Positions 24,760-35,920 of a stretch of 64,000 nt of DNA are shown one piece after another. The stretch is from Salvia splendens. Taxonomy: Eukaryota > Streptophyta > Magnoliopsida > Lamiales > Lamiaceae. Numbering within the stretch: the stretch's first letter is position 1; each line of letters begins with the position of its first letter. The notes beneath the pieces are model-generated. The model did no database searches, had not been told where the DNA came from, and worked only from the letters and a program-made list of their open reading frames with translations. The DNA lies in the NCBI RefSeq assembly GCF_004379255.2, contig NC_056040.1:36133779-36197778 (forward strand), read 5' to 3'. The translations under genes were made by a program, and so were the position numbers.

Positions 24760-25077
24760 ATTGTATTCAAATCCTTTTTCCATATTTTCTCCTATTTCCT
24801 TCTTGATCTCAGCCCCACGATTTTGTCATCCGACGGTTAGATTGATGCCACGTGTCATTTAATAATGCAGATTTTCAGTTAAATAATGCACACCGACTAA
24901 TAATGCATCATTATAGTGTAATAATGCAGATTTTCAGTTGAATAATACACACCGACTAATAATGCACCATTATAGTGTAATAATGCAGATCATCTGGACC
25001 GTTAATGAATGAGATCTAACGGTCCAGATTAAGAAGGAACTTAAATCTAAGGGGAGAAAAGGAGTTTAACACTACCA
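24758..25077 (-). mobile_element. Small non-autonomous TA-microsatellite-associated element (~320 bp)
   Basis: Lies between (TA)n and ATACATATATAATACACACAC of the satellite. The left edge GGATTGTATTCAAATCC and the right edge (minus strand GGTAGTGTTAAACTCC) both have counterparts at the ends of the 4.35-kb element at 26788-31135, so the two belong together. It has a palindromic pair ACGGTCCAGAT / ATCTGGACCGT at its right side and an internal direct repeat of AATAATGCAGATTTTCAGTT. No coding capacity. The terminal inverted repeats are weak, so the class (Micron-like, Mutator-like or Helitron-like) is open. Confidence 0.72.
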
Positions 25078-26739
25078 TACATATATAATACACACACCGC
25101 ACACCCTATACAAGCACACTATAAACAAAAAGATACACATAGGGAAAATAAACTATACACAGTACATACATTGCACACAATATGAACTGTATTCAAAATA
25201 AACACCGTGTGCAGAGACTCAATATATAAAGAATACACACTATACACGCACCATACACACACTATACACGCACCACCACACTAAATACAAAATGCACACA
25301 CTTAACACATAGACACACTTCCCACAAAATACACAGAAACACACATTTACCACAAAATACACACAATGCACACTTTACACACAATATGTGCTATATAAAA
25401 TACATACATTGTATAATACACATCTCCGGTCAAAATACACACATAAACAAAAAATACACACATGCACACATTTCCCAAAAAATACACACAATGCACACCT
25501 TACACACAAAGTAGACATAATGCACACACTCCACACTACTTGCACACAGTACACGCTATATAAAATACATAAATTGCATAAAAACACACTATTTAAAACA
25601 TTAACAAACATTATACACATCCCCGTTCAAAATACGCAAAATGCACAAAATGCACACTACTTACATTACACACAACATACACTATACAAAATACACACAC
25701 TATATAGAACATAAACACACACTATACACACCTCTGGTCAAAATACATATTATATATAAAATACACGCATTAATACTCTTAACACACAACAATACACTTA
25801 CCACAAAATACACACACAAAGTAGACTTTATCGACACACTCCACGCTACTTACATTACATAGAATATATATTATACAAAATACATACATTGTATAAAATA
25901 CACACACTATACAAAATTTAAAAACACACACTATACACAAATAAATAGAAAATACACAAACTTACCACTAAAAACACACATTGCTTATATTGCACGTAAT
26001 ACACACGTTACTGAAAATATAAACACACACTATACACAAAGCACGCATAATACATGCACAAAATATATTGACTACACACAACACCCGTAACACACTATAA
26101 TATTCATATACGAGAACTACATATGTAGCACTATAAACACACTGTATAAAACATAAATGCACTAAAATCATACACACAAAATACAAACTGAATTCAAAAT
26201 ACACACTACACAAAATACACAATTTCCATACATACACACACATCCCAAACAATACATACTTTATACACAAAGTACACACAATCCACATACTCCAAACTTC
26301 GTACATTTCAAAAATAGAAATTAATCAAAATACATACATTGCGTAAAATAGACACACTATACACATCTCTGGTCAAAATACAAACATTAATAATAAAATA
26401 CACACATTAAACATGAAAAACACACATCACAAAAATACATACATTGCATAAATATATAAACTATACCAAATATAAATAAACACTATACACATCCCCGATC
26501 CAAACACACATTATAAATAAATTACATACATTAAACACAAAATACACATAGACACACTTCCCACACATAAACACACACTATACACATCTCCAGTAAAAAA
26601 TACACACACTAATAATAAAATACATGGATTAAACATAAAATACACAATTCACACATAGACACACTCCACGGCATACATTGAACACAATACACTTAATAAA
26701 AAATACAAACATTGCGCTACACATATTCACTATCCACAA

Positions 26740-26742
<3 letters not shown>
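25078..26742 (+). repeat. A+C-rich satellite segment, one unit
   Basis: One higher-order unit from the right side of the TA site to the left side of the next TA site. It has the GTGTGCAGAGACTCAATATA, CACAAAGTAGAC, CTACATATGTAG and TCCCCGATCCAAACACAC blocks in the usual order, with a ~15-bp deletion near 25815 relative to others. Confidence 0.9.

Positions 26743-26787
<45 letters not shown>
26743..26787. repeat. (TA)n microsatellite
   Basis: TA run after CTATCCACAAATATACA, immediately left of the 4.35-kb element. Confidence 0.93.
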
Positions 26788-26789
<2 letters not shown>

Positions 26790-27464
26790 TAGTGTTATTC
26801 TCCTTTTCCCCCCTTAGATTTAAGTTCCTTCTTAATTGGAACCGTTAGGTTTGATGGTTGGACGATCTGGATTAGAAGCCTACTTATGATTATGTATGTG
26901 CATTATTAGGGCCATTTCATGCATTATGTGGGCAAATTGGTAAATTTACATTATTACAACCGCCCAAAAAAGGCAGGTCCGAAATTCAAGCGTGATTTAG
27001 CCACGACCTTCCATATTCCCTGCTCATTTCTCACGCCAAATCGCTCTCCCCTCAATATATCAACGCAATTCGTCTCCTCCACTTCCAACCACTTTCAAAA
27101 CCCTAGCCGCCGCGGACAGTCTCCACCGAACATCGTTCGTCGTCTGTTTCCCTGTCCAACATTCACCCACGTATTGTGCGAGCATTTTCGGAAGTCGACG
27201 AAGAGGTAGGGTTCGAAGAAGTTTAATTTATAGGTTCCATCCAACGTTTATCCCCAATTTTCGCCGCCTACCGCAACACCAGTCGGCGTTTCACAAATTT
27301 TACCCCCCAAAAAAGGATCTTTTCAAAATCTTACTTCTTTGTGGTTAGGGTTGTCTCGCTAATTGTTTTTGTAATTATTGTGTGGGTTACAAATGTATGT
27401 TGACCCATTTTATGGATGAAATCTCGTAGGGGTCTGATTTTTTTGTTCGTTTCCCAGATTAATA

Positions 27465-27513
27465 ATGACGAAAACAGGACGTCCTTCAACTTCACAACAA
27501 TCGCAATTTGAAG
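27465..27513 (+). pseudogene. Possible first coding exon in the TA element
   Basis: A leader with AACCCTAGCCGCCGCGG, a donor-like GAAGAG/GTAGGG (~27205) and an acceptor-like TTCGTTTCCCAG (~27458) precede ATG at 27465. The open segment reads MTKTGRPSTSQQSQFE and stops at a donor-like GAAG/GTGAGC. No continuation exon was recognised; downstream is repeat. It looks like the 5' end of a plant gene or transposase, but I do not recognise the protein. Confidence 0.35.
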
Positions 27514-27589
27514 GTGAGCATTCTATTTCAGTAGCATGTCGAATTACCAGGTGATTGCAACTGTATATTCAATGGGTGAATGTAGTATT

Positions 27590-28010
27590 TGTATGTTCAT
27601 TAATTGATTGAATCTGTACATTACGTAGCTGTATATATGCATTATATAATTTGTTTTATGCATCATGTGACTGCAGTTGTACATTGGTCAAAGAGTGAAT
27701 GCAGTATTTGTATGTTCATTACTTGGTTGAATCTGTATATTACGTAGCTATATCTATGCATTATATATTCTGTTTTATGCATCATGTGACTGCTGGTAGT
27801 GCATTGGTGAAAGAGTGAATACAGAATTTGTATGTTCATTACTTGATTGAATCTGAACATTATGTTACTATTTTTGTGCATTATTTTTACTGGTTTTTGC
27901 ATAATGTGACTGCTGTTGTACAAAGGTGAAAGAGTGAATACAATATTTGTAGGTTCATTACTTGATTGAATCTTTACATTAAGTTACTATTTCTATGCAT
28001 TATATATCTT
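27590..28010 (+). repeat. ~120-bp tandem repeat in the TA element
   Basis: About 3.5 copies of a unit containing TGTATGTTCATTACTTGATT, ATCTGTACATTA and GCATCATGTGACTGC, period roughly 120-125 bp, with increasing divergence to the right and many GCATTAT words. Confidence 0.75.
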
Positions 28011-28379
28011 GTTTTTTTCATTATTTATGTAGTAGTTTACATTATTTGTCAAGTGTTTGGCATTATTTGAATGCTTGCTGAGTGATGTTGGTGAAATGTT
28101 GAATGCAATATACCTATGTGCATTATTTGACTGAATCTGTACATTATTTAGCTAGTAGTTTACATTATTTATCATTTATTAGGCATTATGGGACTGCTTG
28201 TGTACATAAGTGAATGGTGAAAGTCATATTCTTTTGCGCATTATTTGATTGCTTCTGTACACTAGTTATCAAGTATTATAGATTATTTATCAAGTATAAG
28301 GCATTATGTGACTGTTGTGTACATGAGTGAATCGGTGAAAACCAGAACTCCCGAATCTGCTTGTATAATATTCCTAAGT

Positions 28380-28970
28380 GCATTATTTGATTGAATCTGT
28401 ACATTATTAAACTAGTAATATACATTATGTATCGAATATTATGCATTATTTGACTGCTGTGTACATAGGTGAATGGGTGAAAGTCATATTTCTTTGTGCA
28501 TTATTCCATTGCTTCTGTACACTATTTATCAAGTATTATACATTATTTACCAAGTATTATGCATTAATTGACTGCTTGTGTAAATGGGTGAATGATGCAT
28601 TATTTAATGAAAATGTGACACAATATTGATAGCTTCCCATTTAAATAATGTTATGACGTTGTATGTTGGACAACAGCGAAGCAACTGAGATTCAGGAACA
28701 ATGAAGTGAAAAAAATCCCAGATAAATACTGAGAAAGCAGATGGATGAAGACGAATCTGTACATTATTAAACTAGTAGTATACATTATGTATCAAACATT
28801 ATGCATTATTTGACCACTGTGTACATAGGTGAATGGGTGAAAGTCATATTTCTTTGTGCATTATTTCATTGCTTTTGTACACTATTTATCAAATATTATA
28901 CATTATTTACCAAGTATTATGCATTAATTGACTGCTTGTATACAGGGATACAATCACCACTGTATAAAAT
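28380..28970 (+). repeat. Direct duplication (~200 bp, 360-bp spacing) in the TA element
   Basis: The stretch starting ATCTGTACATTATTAAACTA at ~28395 recurs at ~28755 and is near identical through ATGCATTAATTGACTGCTTG. The intervening segment is different. Confidence 0.8.
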
Positions 28971-29049
28971 CACCAAAAAAACATCTCATCCAACATTTAC
29001 ATTATATATCATAAATGGTCCATTACAGAAACTAAAAAAACCATTATAG

Positions 29050-30210
29050 AGTAATATATGTACATTATGGGTATCACTAAAAACTACTTCCCTACCCGAG
29101 ATGATATATAAACCCTAGATGAATGAATGAAACACGTGGACTTTGGCGTCGGTTTTGTAACTTAATACAAACTACACCCTAGCCCCAAGGACTGCTTAAC
29201 CCTTGGGGAATACATGAAACGTGCTCAGCAAACATTTACATTACAGATCATAAATCGTGCAGTACTGAAAATAAAAAAGCCATTACAGAATAATATATGT
29301 ACATTATGTGTATCGGTAAAAACTACTCCCTAGCCGAGATGATATCTGAACCGTAGATGAATGAGTGAAACTCGTGCATTCAATCGGTCATCCTCGTTCG
29401 ACTTTGTCTTGCCTTCCCAATTGCATACAACATAATACGAGGTTGTATCGTCATCAATCTCTAGGGATTGGAATTTCTGACCGATGACAGGCTTCAACTC
29501 AGGAGAACAATCAGATACAACCACAACTGTACAAAAACAAAAATAAAAATGGCTCAGCAAACATATACATTACAGCTCATGTCTCGACCATTACTGAACC
29601 GAAAACAACCATTATTTAGTATAACATGTACATTATGTACATCAGTCAAAACTACTCCCTAGCTGCGATGATATCTAAACCCTCGTTTAATAACTGAAAC
29701 TCATGGACTTTGGTAATGATTTTGTCAATTAGTACATACTACACCCTAAACCTAAGGATTGTTAAACCCTGTCGGAAAACAAGAAACGTGCGCCGAACAA
29801 TCAAACACGACAAAACTTAAATTAAACTGGTCAGTGAAAATGAACATTATAGATCACAAATCGCGCATTACAGAACCTAAAACGACCATTATATAATATA
29901 ATATGTACATTATGTGTATTAGTTAAAAACTACTACCTAGCGGATATTATTTATAAACCCTAAATGAATGACTGATATTCGTGTACTTTGGCGACGATTT
30001 ACTTAACTTAGTACATACTACACCCTACCCCCAAGGATTTTTAAACCATTGGGGAAAAGACGAAACGTGCGTCTATCTATCATACACGACCAAATGTAAA
30101 TAAAACTGGTCAGAAAAAATGTACATTACAGATAACAAATCATGCATTATAGATCCTAAAACAACCATTACATAATATAATACATACATTACGTGTGTCA
30201 TACTCGCGGT
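29050..30210 (-). repeat. ~240-330-bp irregular tandem repeats in the TA element
   Basis: Four copies of a block containing CTACT.CCTAGC..GATGAT, AACCCTAGATGAATGA and ACTTTGGCG occur at ~29080, 29322, 29652 and 29930, each preceded by TGTACATTATG. The unit spacing varies from 242 to 330 bp. Confidence 0.75.
29375..29526 (-). pseudogene. Decayed FAR1/FHY3-like DNA-binding exon
   Basis: After an acceptor-like TTTTTGTACAG the minus strand encodes VVVSDCSPELKPVIGQKFQS followed by a short segment ending YYVVCNWEGKTKSNED. The SP.LKP.IGQKF.SL and VCN.EG blocks are typical of the FAR1 domain of FHY3/FAR1 and related Mutator-like transposases, but the zinc-ligand middle part is shortened. Upstream on the same strand, ATGGAAGAAG/GTAATT at 30776-30765 could be the start exon of the same gene. 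Assignment from memory of the family; no alignment was run. Confidence 0.5.
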
Positions 30211-30665
30211 CCTTCGTACAGATTGTGTTTCACCCAATATACTACAACCCTAGCCCCCGAAAATAGGCAACCCTAGGGGAATGAAGAAAACCTAAACCCC
30301 ACCATATCAAAACCTGGAAATCATGTTTCCATATAAACATAGTGAGATACAACGACCGGCTCATTAAACCTAATCATTGCCGTTTACATATCATGCATTA
30401 TATAGGCAATAACATCAATTACATATTCATATTTGGTGCATTATTTGAAGCGATTTAAACTACTAACCTAGCCACGATGAAAACTAAGACCTAAAGGAAT
30501 GCATCATAGTCGCGGTCCTTCGTAGAGTTTGTGTTTCACACAATATACTACAACCCTAGCCCCCAGAATTGGGGCAACCCTAGGGGAATGAAGAAAACCT
30601 AAACCCCACCTTATCAAAACATGGAAATCATGTTTCAAAATAAACATAGTGAGACACGACGACAC
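30205..30665 (-). repeat. Direct duplication (~155 bp, 300-bp spacing) in the TA element
   Basis: CGCGGTCCTTCGTA...CCCTAGGGGAATGAAGAA...GGAAATCATGTTTC at ~30213-30360 recurs at ~30513-30660 with few changes. Confidence 0.82.
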
Positions 30666-30764
30666 AAAACACGAATTTCCTGCTCTACAACGAACGAATA
30701 CTGTAACTGATGTGGATTGAATTTAACATCTCCGATACGTAAACTAGAACGGAAAGAGAAAATT

Positions 30765-30900
30765 ACCTTCTTCCATTATCGAGAGAACGATGACTGCCAT
30801 AACGCCGATAGCAAACATTTATAATACTGAGCATGTGTCGACCAAAGCAACGCCGGTAACGGACGAGCGAAAGCGTGAAGAGAAGGAGTAGGGAGAGAGA
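30765..30900 (-). pseudogene. Possible start exon of the minus-strand FAR1-like gene
   Basis: ATG at 30776 (minus) begins MEEG and meets a donor-like G/GTAATT at 30766. The sequence to the right (30780-30930) is a plausible leader. It is linked to the FAR1-like exon at 29526 only by strand, order and the acceptor there. Confidence 0.3.
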
Positions 30901-31135
30901 GAATTCTGGAGCGTGAGATTGGAAAAAAAATCGAAAAGATTTTTGAGGGAGTAAATCATGGAAATTTCCTTAACAACCATATTGTTGATTCTCTCTATTG
31001 CCCTTTACGGTTTTAATATGGATTAAATTTAATGATTTCAGCAAATAAGTTAGGCCATAGGATTTGAGTAAATAAACGCATGAGATTTAGAAGGAGAAAT
31101 GAGAAATTATGAGAAAAGTAAATGAATACATCCCT

Positions 31136-31137
31136 AA

Positions 31138-31170
<33 letters not shown>
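31136..31170. repeat. (TA)n at right edge of the large TA element
   Basis: ATATATAT run with one ACATATATAC interruption, then satellite ACACACACCGCACACCC. Confidence 0.9.
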
Positions 31171-31403
31171 TACAATACACACACCGCACACCCTATACAA
31201 GCACACTATAAAAAAAGATACACATAGGGAAAATAAACTATACACAGTACATACATTGCACACAATACGAACTACATTCAAAATATACACCGTGTGCAGA
31301 GACTCAATATATAAAGGATACACACTATACACGCACCATACACACACTATACACGCACCACCACACTAAATAAAAAATGCACACACTTAACACATAGACA
31401 CAC
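31171..31403 (+). repeat. A+C-rich satellite segment
   Basis: Short stretch of the unit from CACACCGCACACCC to AACACATAGACACAC, where the solo LTR is inserted. The unit continues at 34140. Confidence 0.9.
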
Positions 31404-34139
31404 TGTAACACCCCGACTTTTTCTACCCTTTTTATTTGTTCTCGTAGTGACATCGTTTGTGCATCTGAAATTTTTTTCGACCTTGTTTCTTTTGTCAAGA
31501 GAAGAATTTTACTTTTTGAGCCAAACAATTATTCTTTCCTAGCCCAATTTGAAACCCAATTGTTATGAGTCCAAGATACATTTTATTTCTTTCTTTTGAG
31601 CCCAATTTCAGAGAAGCCCGATCAAGATTTTAAAAGCATGAGATTTTCTTCCACTCAAATCTAATACAAAGAAATCTGCCACGATCTGCATCGCTTAAAA
31701 ATAGGAACAAATCTCCTTATCAAATCCCAAAATACAAGCTGTGATATTTATATGCACAATTCACGCCTCCCACGGTTTGCAAATTGAAAGATATCAGAGA
31801 AGAGAAAGAGAGTGTAGAGGTATCAAGAGAGAGAGAGAGCGGTGGATAGACGATGAGCCAGTGGTGGCTATGGGCAAATCAATGGGGTTGGACGGCGATG
31901 ACTCCTACTCCGATCAATAGCCTCGCAACCAACGAACAGCAGCAGCGCGCTGACGAAACTCCGTGGAGGCAGCGGCGGCGGCGCAGCGAGGGGTTGGTGG
32001 ATCAAAGAGAGAGGGCTCGAGGTGGAGCGCGATACAATGGATGACGAAGACGGAGAGAGTTTGAATGAGGGTTCAGGCGGCCGAGTTCCGACAAGGACAA
32101 CGGTGGCAGCAGCCCGTTTGAAGGAGCTGCTCGACAGCGAGCTCACCGTCGTTGGACTGTAGTGACAGCGGAGTTCGCAAGTTGGCGACATCAGTGGTAG
32201 AGAGGGCGAGGAGCAGGGGCTGACCGCGACGACGGCTTCAGTCTTACATCACGACCGAGCAGCAGCGACGACGTGACCTCGGCTCTGGGCTGGATCGCGC
32301 ACAACCACGGTGAGGAAAGCAGCCATAAGTCTCCGAGAATGAATCGTGGAAGAGGAAAAATAAAAGAAAGATGGGAGAGATGAGAAGGAATGGTGTGATC
32401 TGGCGTGTGAGAAGAAATTGAAGATAGAAGGGTGATTTTGACCGTGTGTCTTGGAGAAGAAAGAATTTTGGAATTCTATTCATTTTTTTTGTTGGTTGTT
32501 GGGCCATTAAGTTTTGATCCAAGCAATATGGGTAAATAGTAGTTTGGGCCGGAGTTATGTTTAAAGAGATTGAGTTAATGATTTAATTAGGAGACTTATT
32601 GGCTTGTTTATTTGAGTTGGAGTGGAATTTGAATACGAGAATGATGAGAGCTCAGACGGAGTCAATAGAAGGATGAATACGATGTGCTAAAGTCATCGAA
32701 AATTTAAAATTTCCTAAAAGGGTAAGATTTATACATGCATAGACTGTTGAAATTAAATTATATTCTTAAAGCCTAATTTTTGCATATTATGTACTTTTAA
32801 AAAGGTTGATTTTTGCATGCTATTTGAGATCGGAATGGAAAGAAGAGTTGTGGATTTTAGGCGAACGAGGTTGGCTTTCGAACTAAAGTGTTTTCAAGAG
32901 CTTTCGTTTTAATATATCGGTTTGAGCATCATGTTATGTGCGATTGATTTATTATATTTATTCTAATGATGAGGCGAGATATGTGATCAAAGTGAAAGTG
33001 TTGTTGCGCATGTTATGTGGTGCTACGTGTTGATTTATTGAGTGATATTATAAATTGCTTGGCTTTGTTGATATGATGTGAATTGATGCTCGACCTTGAT
33101 AGAAAAGTGATTTGTGTTTCAAATACGTTTTTGAGGAAAATAAAGTTTGCAAAGGGAATATCATGCCATGTTTTTGTTTTGAGAAATGCCTATCTGTTTG
33201 TTTAGCAAGGGAGTTGTCCCTAGTAGACCTATTGAAATCGAATTCGGGTCTGACTAGGGAGTGAGTCCTTACTCAGGCTAGTGTACACCAATGAGGACCG
33301 TGAGCCGTCTTTTGGGTCGGCCGGTCTAGTGATTGAGTTTGCGGCCACATTCTCATTTCACATTATGATGTTGATGTTGAGGAGATAAATGCTGATTTTG
33401 ATGATTGCTTAGTGGAGAGTGAGTCCCTACTATGAGTTTAATCGAATTCGGGTCCTAGCAAGGGTGCGTCCCTACTCGAACTAGTGTACACGATGAGGAC
33501 CGTGAGTCATCGAACGGGTTGGCCGATTTTTGTGCTTGTGGAAAGTGGCCCCCTTACACGGCACCCTAAAGAACAGATATGACAGATTCTTAAATAAATC
33601 AAGGAGAAATAGTTGTGATTTAAAATGATGAGGAAAAAGGATTTGAGGATGAGTTGAAAGTTTGTGATTGAGATATTTTTAGTGTCTCGACCCTTTTCAA
33701 GTTAAAATCCCGAGGTCACTCAATGGTGGCATGATATAACTGTTTTTATAAAATTATTTTGACATTTGTCCACTAAGTGCATCAAGTACTCAGCCCTGCA
33801 TTTCTTTTTAAAAATGTGCAGGTTGGGCGTGACGGGCACGGTGGGTGTTGAGCATGAAAGTGAAGAGTAAAAATTTTCTGAATATATTATGTCTTCATAC
33901 ATAATAGTATTCTACTCTCGAACGCTTCCGCTGAATATTGTTTCTTTTGCCAAGTATTGTTGAGATAATATTTGTTTCGAGTTGTTGATTGTTGAGATAC
34001 TCTGATTTTATTCGAGCTACTCCCATTTGTTTCAAGCTATGGTCGAGTTGTGTTGTTTTTCCCTTTCTTCCCCGCTTCTTTAATCCTCCCTAGTCGCGAT
34101 CAACCATGTTTTCTATCCATAGAAAATGCAGGCGTGACA
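31404..34139 (+). mobile_element. Solo gypsy-type LTR (2736 bp) with CACAC target duplication
   Basis: Begins TGTAACACCCCGAC, ends GCAGGCGTGACA, flanked by CACAC at 31399-31403 and 34140-34144. Removing it restores the satellite block ATAGACACACTTCCCACAAA seen in other units. Donor-like AACGAG/GTTGGCTTTC (32870) and acceptor-like AAAATGTGCAG/GTTGGG (ending 33821) occupy the same relative positions as in the other gypsy LTRs. The block around TCGAATTCGGGTC...CTAGTGTACAC is duplicated inside (~33238 and ~33443). ORFs at ~31.85-32.2 kb lie in a GC-rich part of the LTR with no recognised domain. Confidence 0.92.
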
Positions 34140-35920
34140 CACACTTCCCACAAAATACACAGAAACACACACTTACCACAAAATACATACAATGCACAAT
34201 TTACACACAATATGTGCTATATAAAATACATACATTATATAATACACATCTCCGGTCAAAATACACACATAAACAAAAAATACACACGTGCACACATTTC
34301 CCAAAAAATATGCACAATGCACACCTTACACACAAAGTAGACATAATGCACACTCCACACTACTTGCACACAGTACACGCTATATAAAATACATAACTTG
34401 CATAAAATCACACTATTCAAAATATTAACAAACACTATACACATGCCCGATCAAAATACGCAAAATGCACACTACTTACATTACACACAACATACACTAT
34501 ACAAAATACACACTATATAGAACATAAACACACACTATACACACCTCCGGTCAAAATACATATTATATATAAAATACACGCATTAATACTCTTAATACAC
34601 AATAATACACTTACCACAAAATACACACAATGCACACATTACACACACAAAGTAGACTTTATCGACACACTCCACGCTACTTACATTACATAGAATATAT
34701 ATTATACAAAATACATGCATTGTATAAAATACACACACTATACAGAATTTAAAAAAACGCACTATACACAAATAAATAGAAAATACACAAACTTACCACC
34801 AAAAAAACACATTGCATATATTCCACATAATACACACGTTACTGAAAATATAAACACACACTATATACAAAGCACGCATAGTACATGCACAAAATATATT
34901 CACTACACACAATACCCGTAACACACTATACTATTCATATACCAAACTACATATGTAGCACTATAAGCACACCATATAAAACATAAATGCACTAAAATCA
35001 TACAAACAAAATACAAACTGTATTGAAAATACACACTACACAAAATACATAATTTTCACACATACACACACATCCCAAACAATGCATACTTTATACACAA
35101 AGTACACACAATCCTCATACTCCAAACTTCGTACATTGCAAAAATACAAATTAATCAAAATACATACATTGCATAAAATAGACACACTATACACATCTCT
35201 TGTCAAAATACAAACATTAATAAAAAATACACACATTAAACATAAAAAACACACATCACAAAAATGCATACATTGCCTAAATACAGAAACTATACCAAAT
35301 ATAAATAAACACTATACACATCCCAGATCCAAACACACATTATAAATAAATTACATACATTAAACACAAAATACACATACACACACTTCCCACACATAAA
35401 CACACACTATACACATCTCCAGTAAAAAATACACACACTAATAATAAAATACCTAGATTAAACACAAAATACACATAAACACATAAACACACTCCACGGC
35501 ATATATTGAACACAATACACTTAATAAAAAATACACACATTTGCGCTACACATTTACACTATCCACAAATATATACAATACACATACCGCACACCCTATA
35601 CAAGCACACTATACACAAAAAGATACACATAGGGAAAATAAACTATACACAGTACATACATTGCACACAATACGAACTGTATTCAAAATATACACCGTGT
35701 GCAGAGACTCAATATATAAAGAATACACACTGTACATGCACCATACACACTCTATACATGCACCACCACACTAAATACAAAATGCACTCACTGCCCACAA
35801 AATACACACAATACACACTATATAAAATACATAGATTAAACACAAAATACACAATTCATACACAGACACACTCCACGGCATACATTGAACACAATACACT
35901 TAATAAAAAATACACACATT
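34140..35920 (+). repeat. A+C-rich satellite, ~1.7-kb unit type
   Basis: Continuation of the unit interrupted by the solo LTR, then the TTGCGCTACAC landmark at 35542 and a truncated unit (landmark again at ~35923, only ~380 bp later). The (TA)n is reduced to AAATATATACAATACAC here and in all units to the right. Confidence 0.9.

Larger units (their letters stand above)
26788..31135 (+). mobile_element. Large TA-microsatellite-associated element (~4.35 kb) with FAR1-like remnant
   Basis: Its left edge GGTAGTGTTATTCTCCTTTT...CCTTAGATTTAAGTTCC matches the right edge (inverted) of the 320-bp element; its right edge, inverted, GGGATGTATTCATTTACTTTT...TTCTCC matches that element's left edge. Both edges sit in (TA)n. 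Inside are a 5'-UTR-like exon with intron and an ATG on +, long tandem repeat blocks rich in GCATTAT/ACATTAT words, and a decayed FAR1-like exon on -. FAR1/FHY3 proteins derive from Mutator-like transposases (established), so a defective MULE is one explanation (inference). No intact transposase is present. Confidence 0.62.

Noticed and set aside
24758..25077. Helitron assignment for the TA-associated elements
   Set aside because: No TC at the 5' end, no clear hairpin plus CTRR at the 3' end, and flanks are (TA)n instead of a single A/T. Left as unclassified.
31853..32191. ORFs on both strands in the 31.4-kb solo LTR
   Set aside because: Gly/Arg/Ser-rich composition products of a GC-rich LTR segment; no conserved domain.
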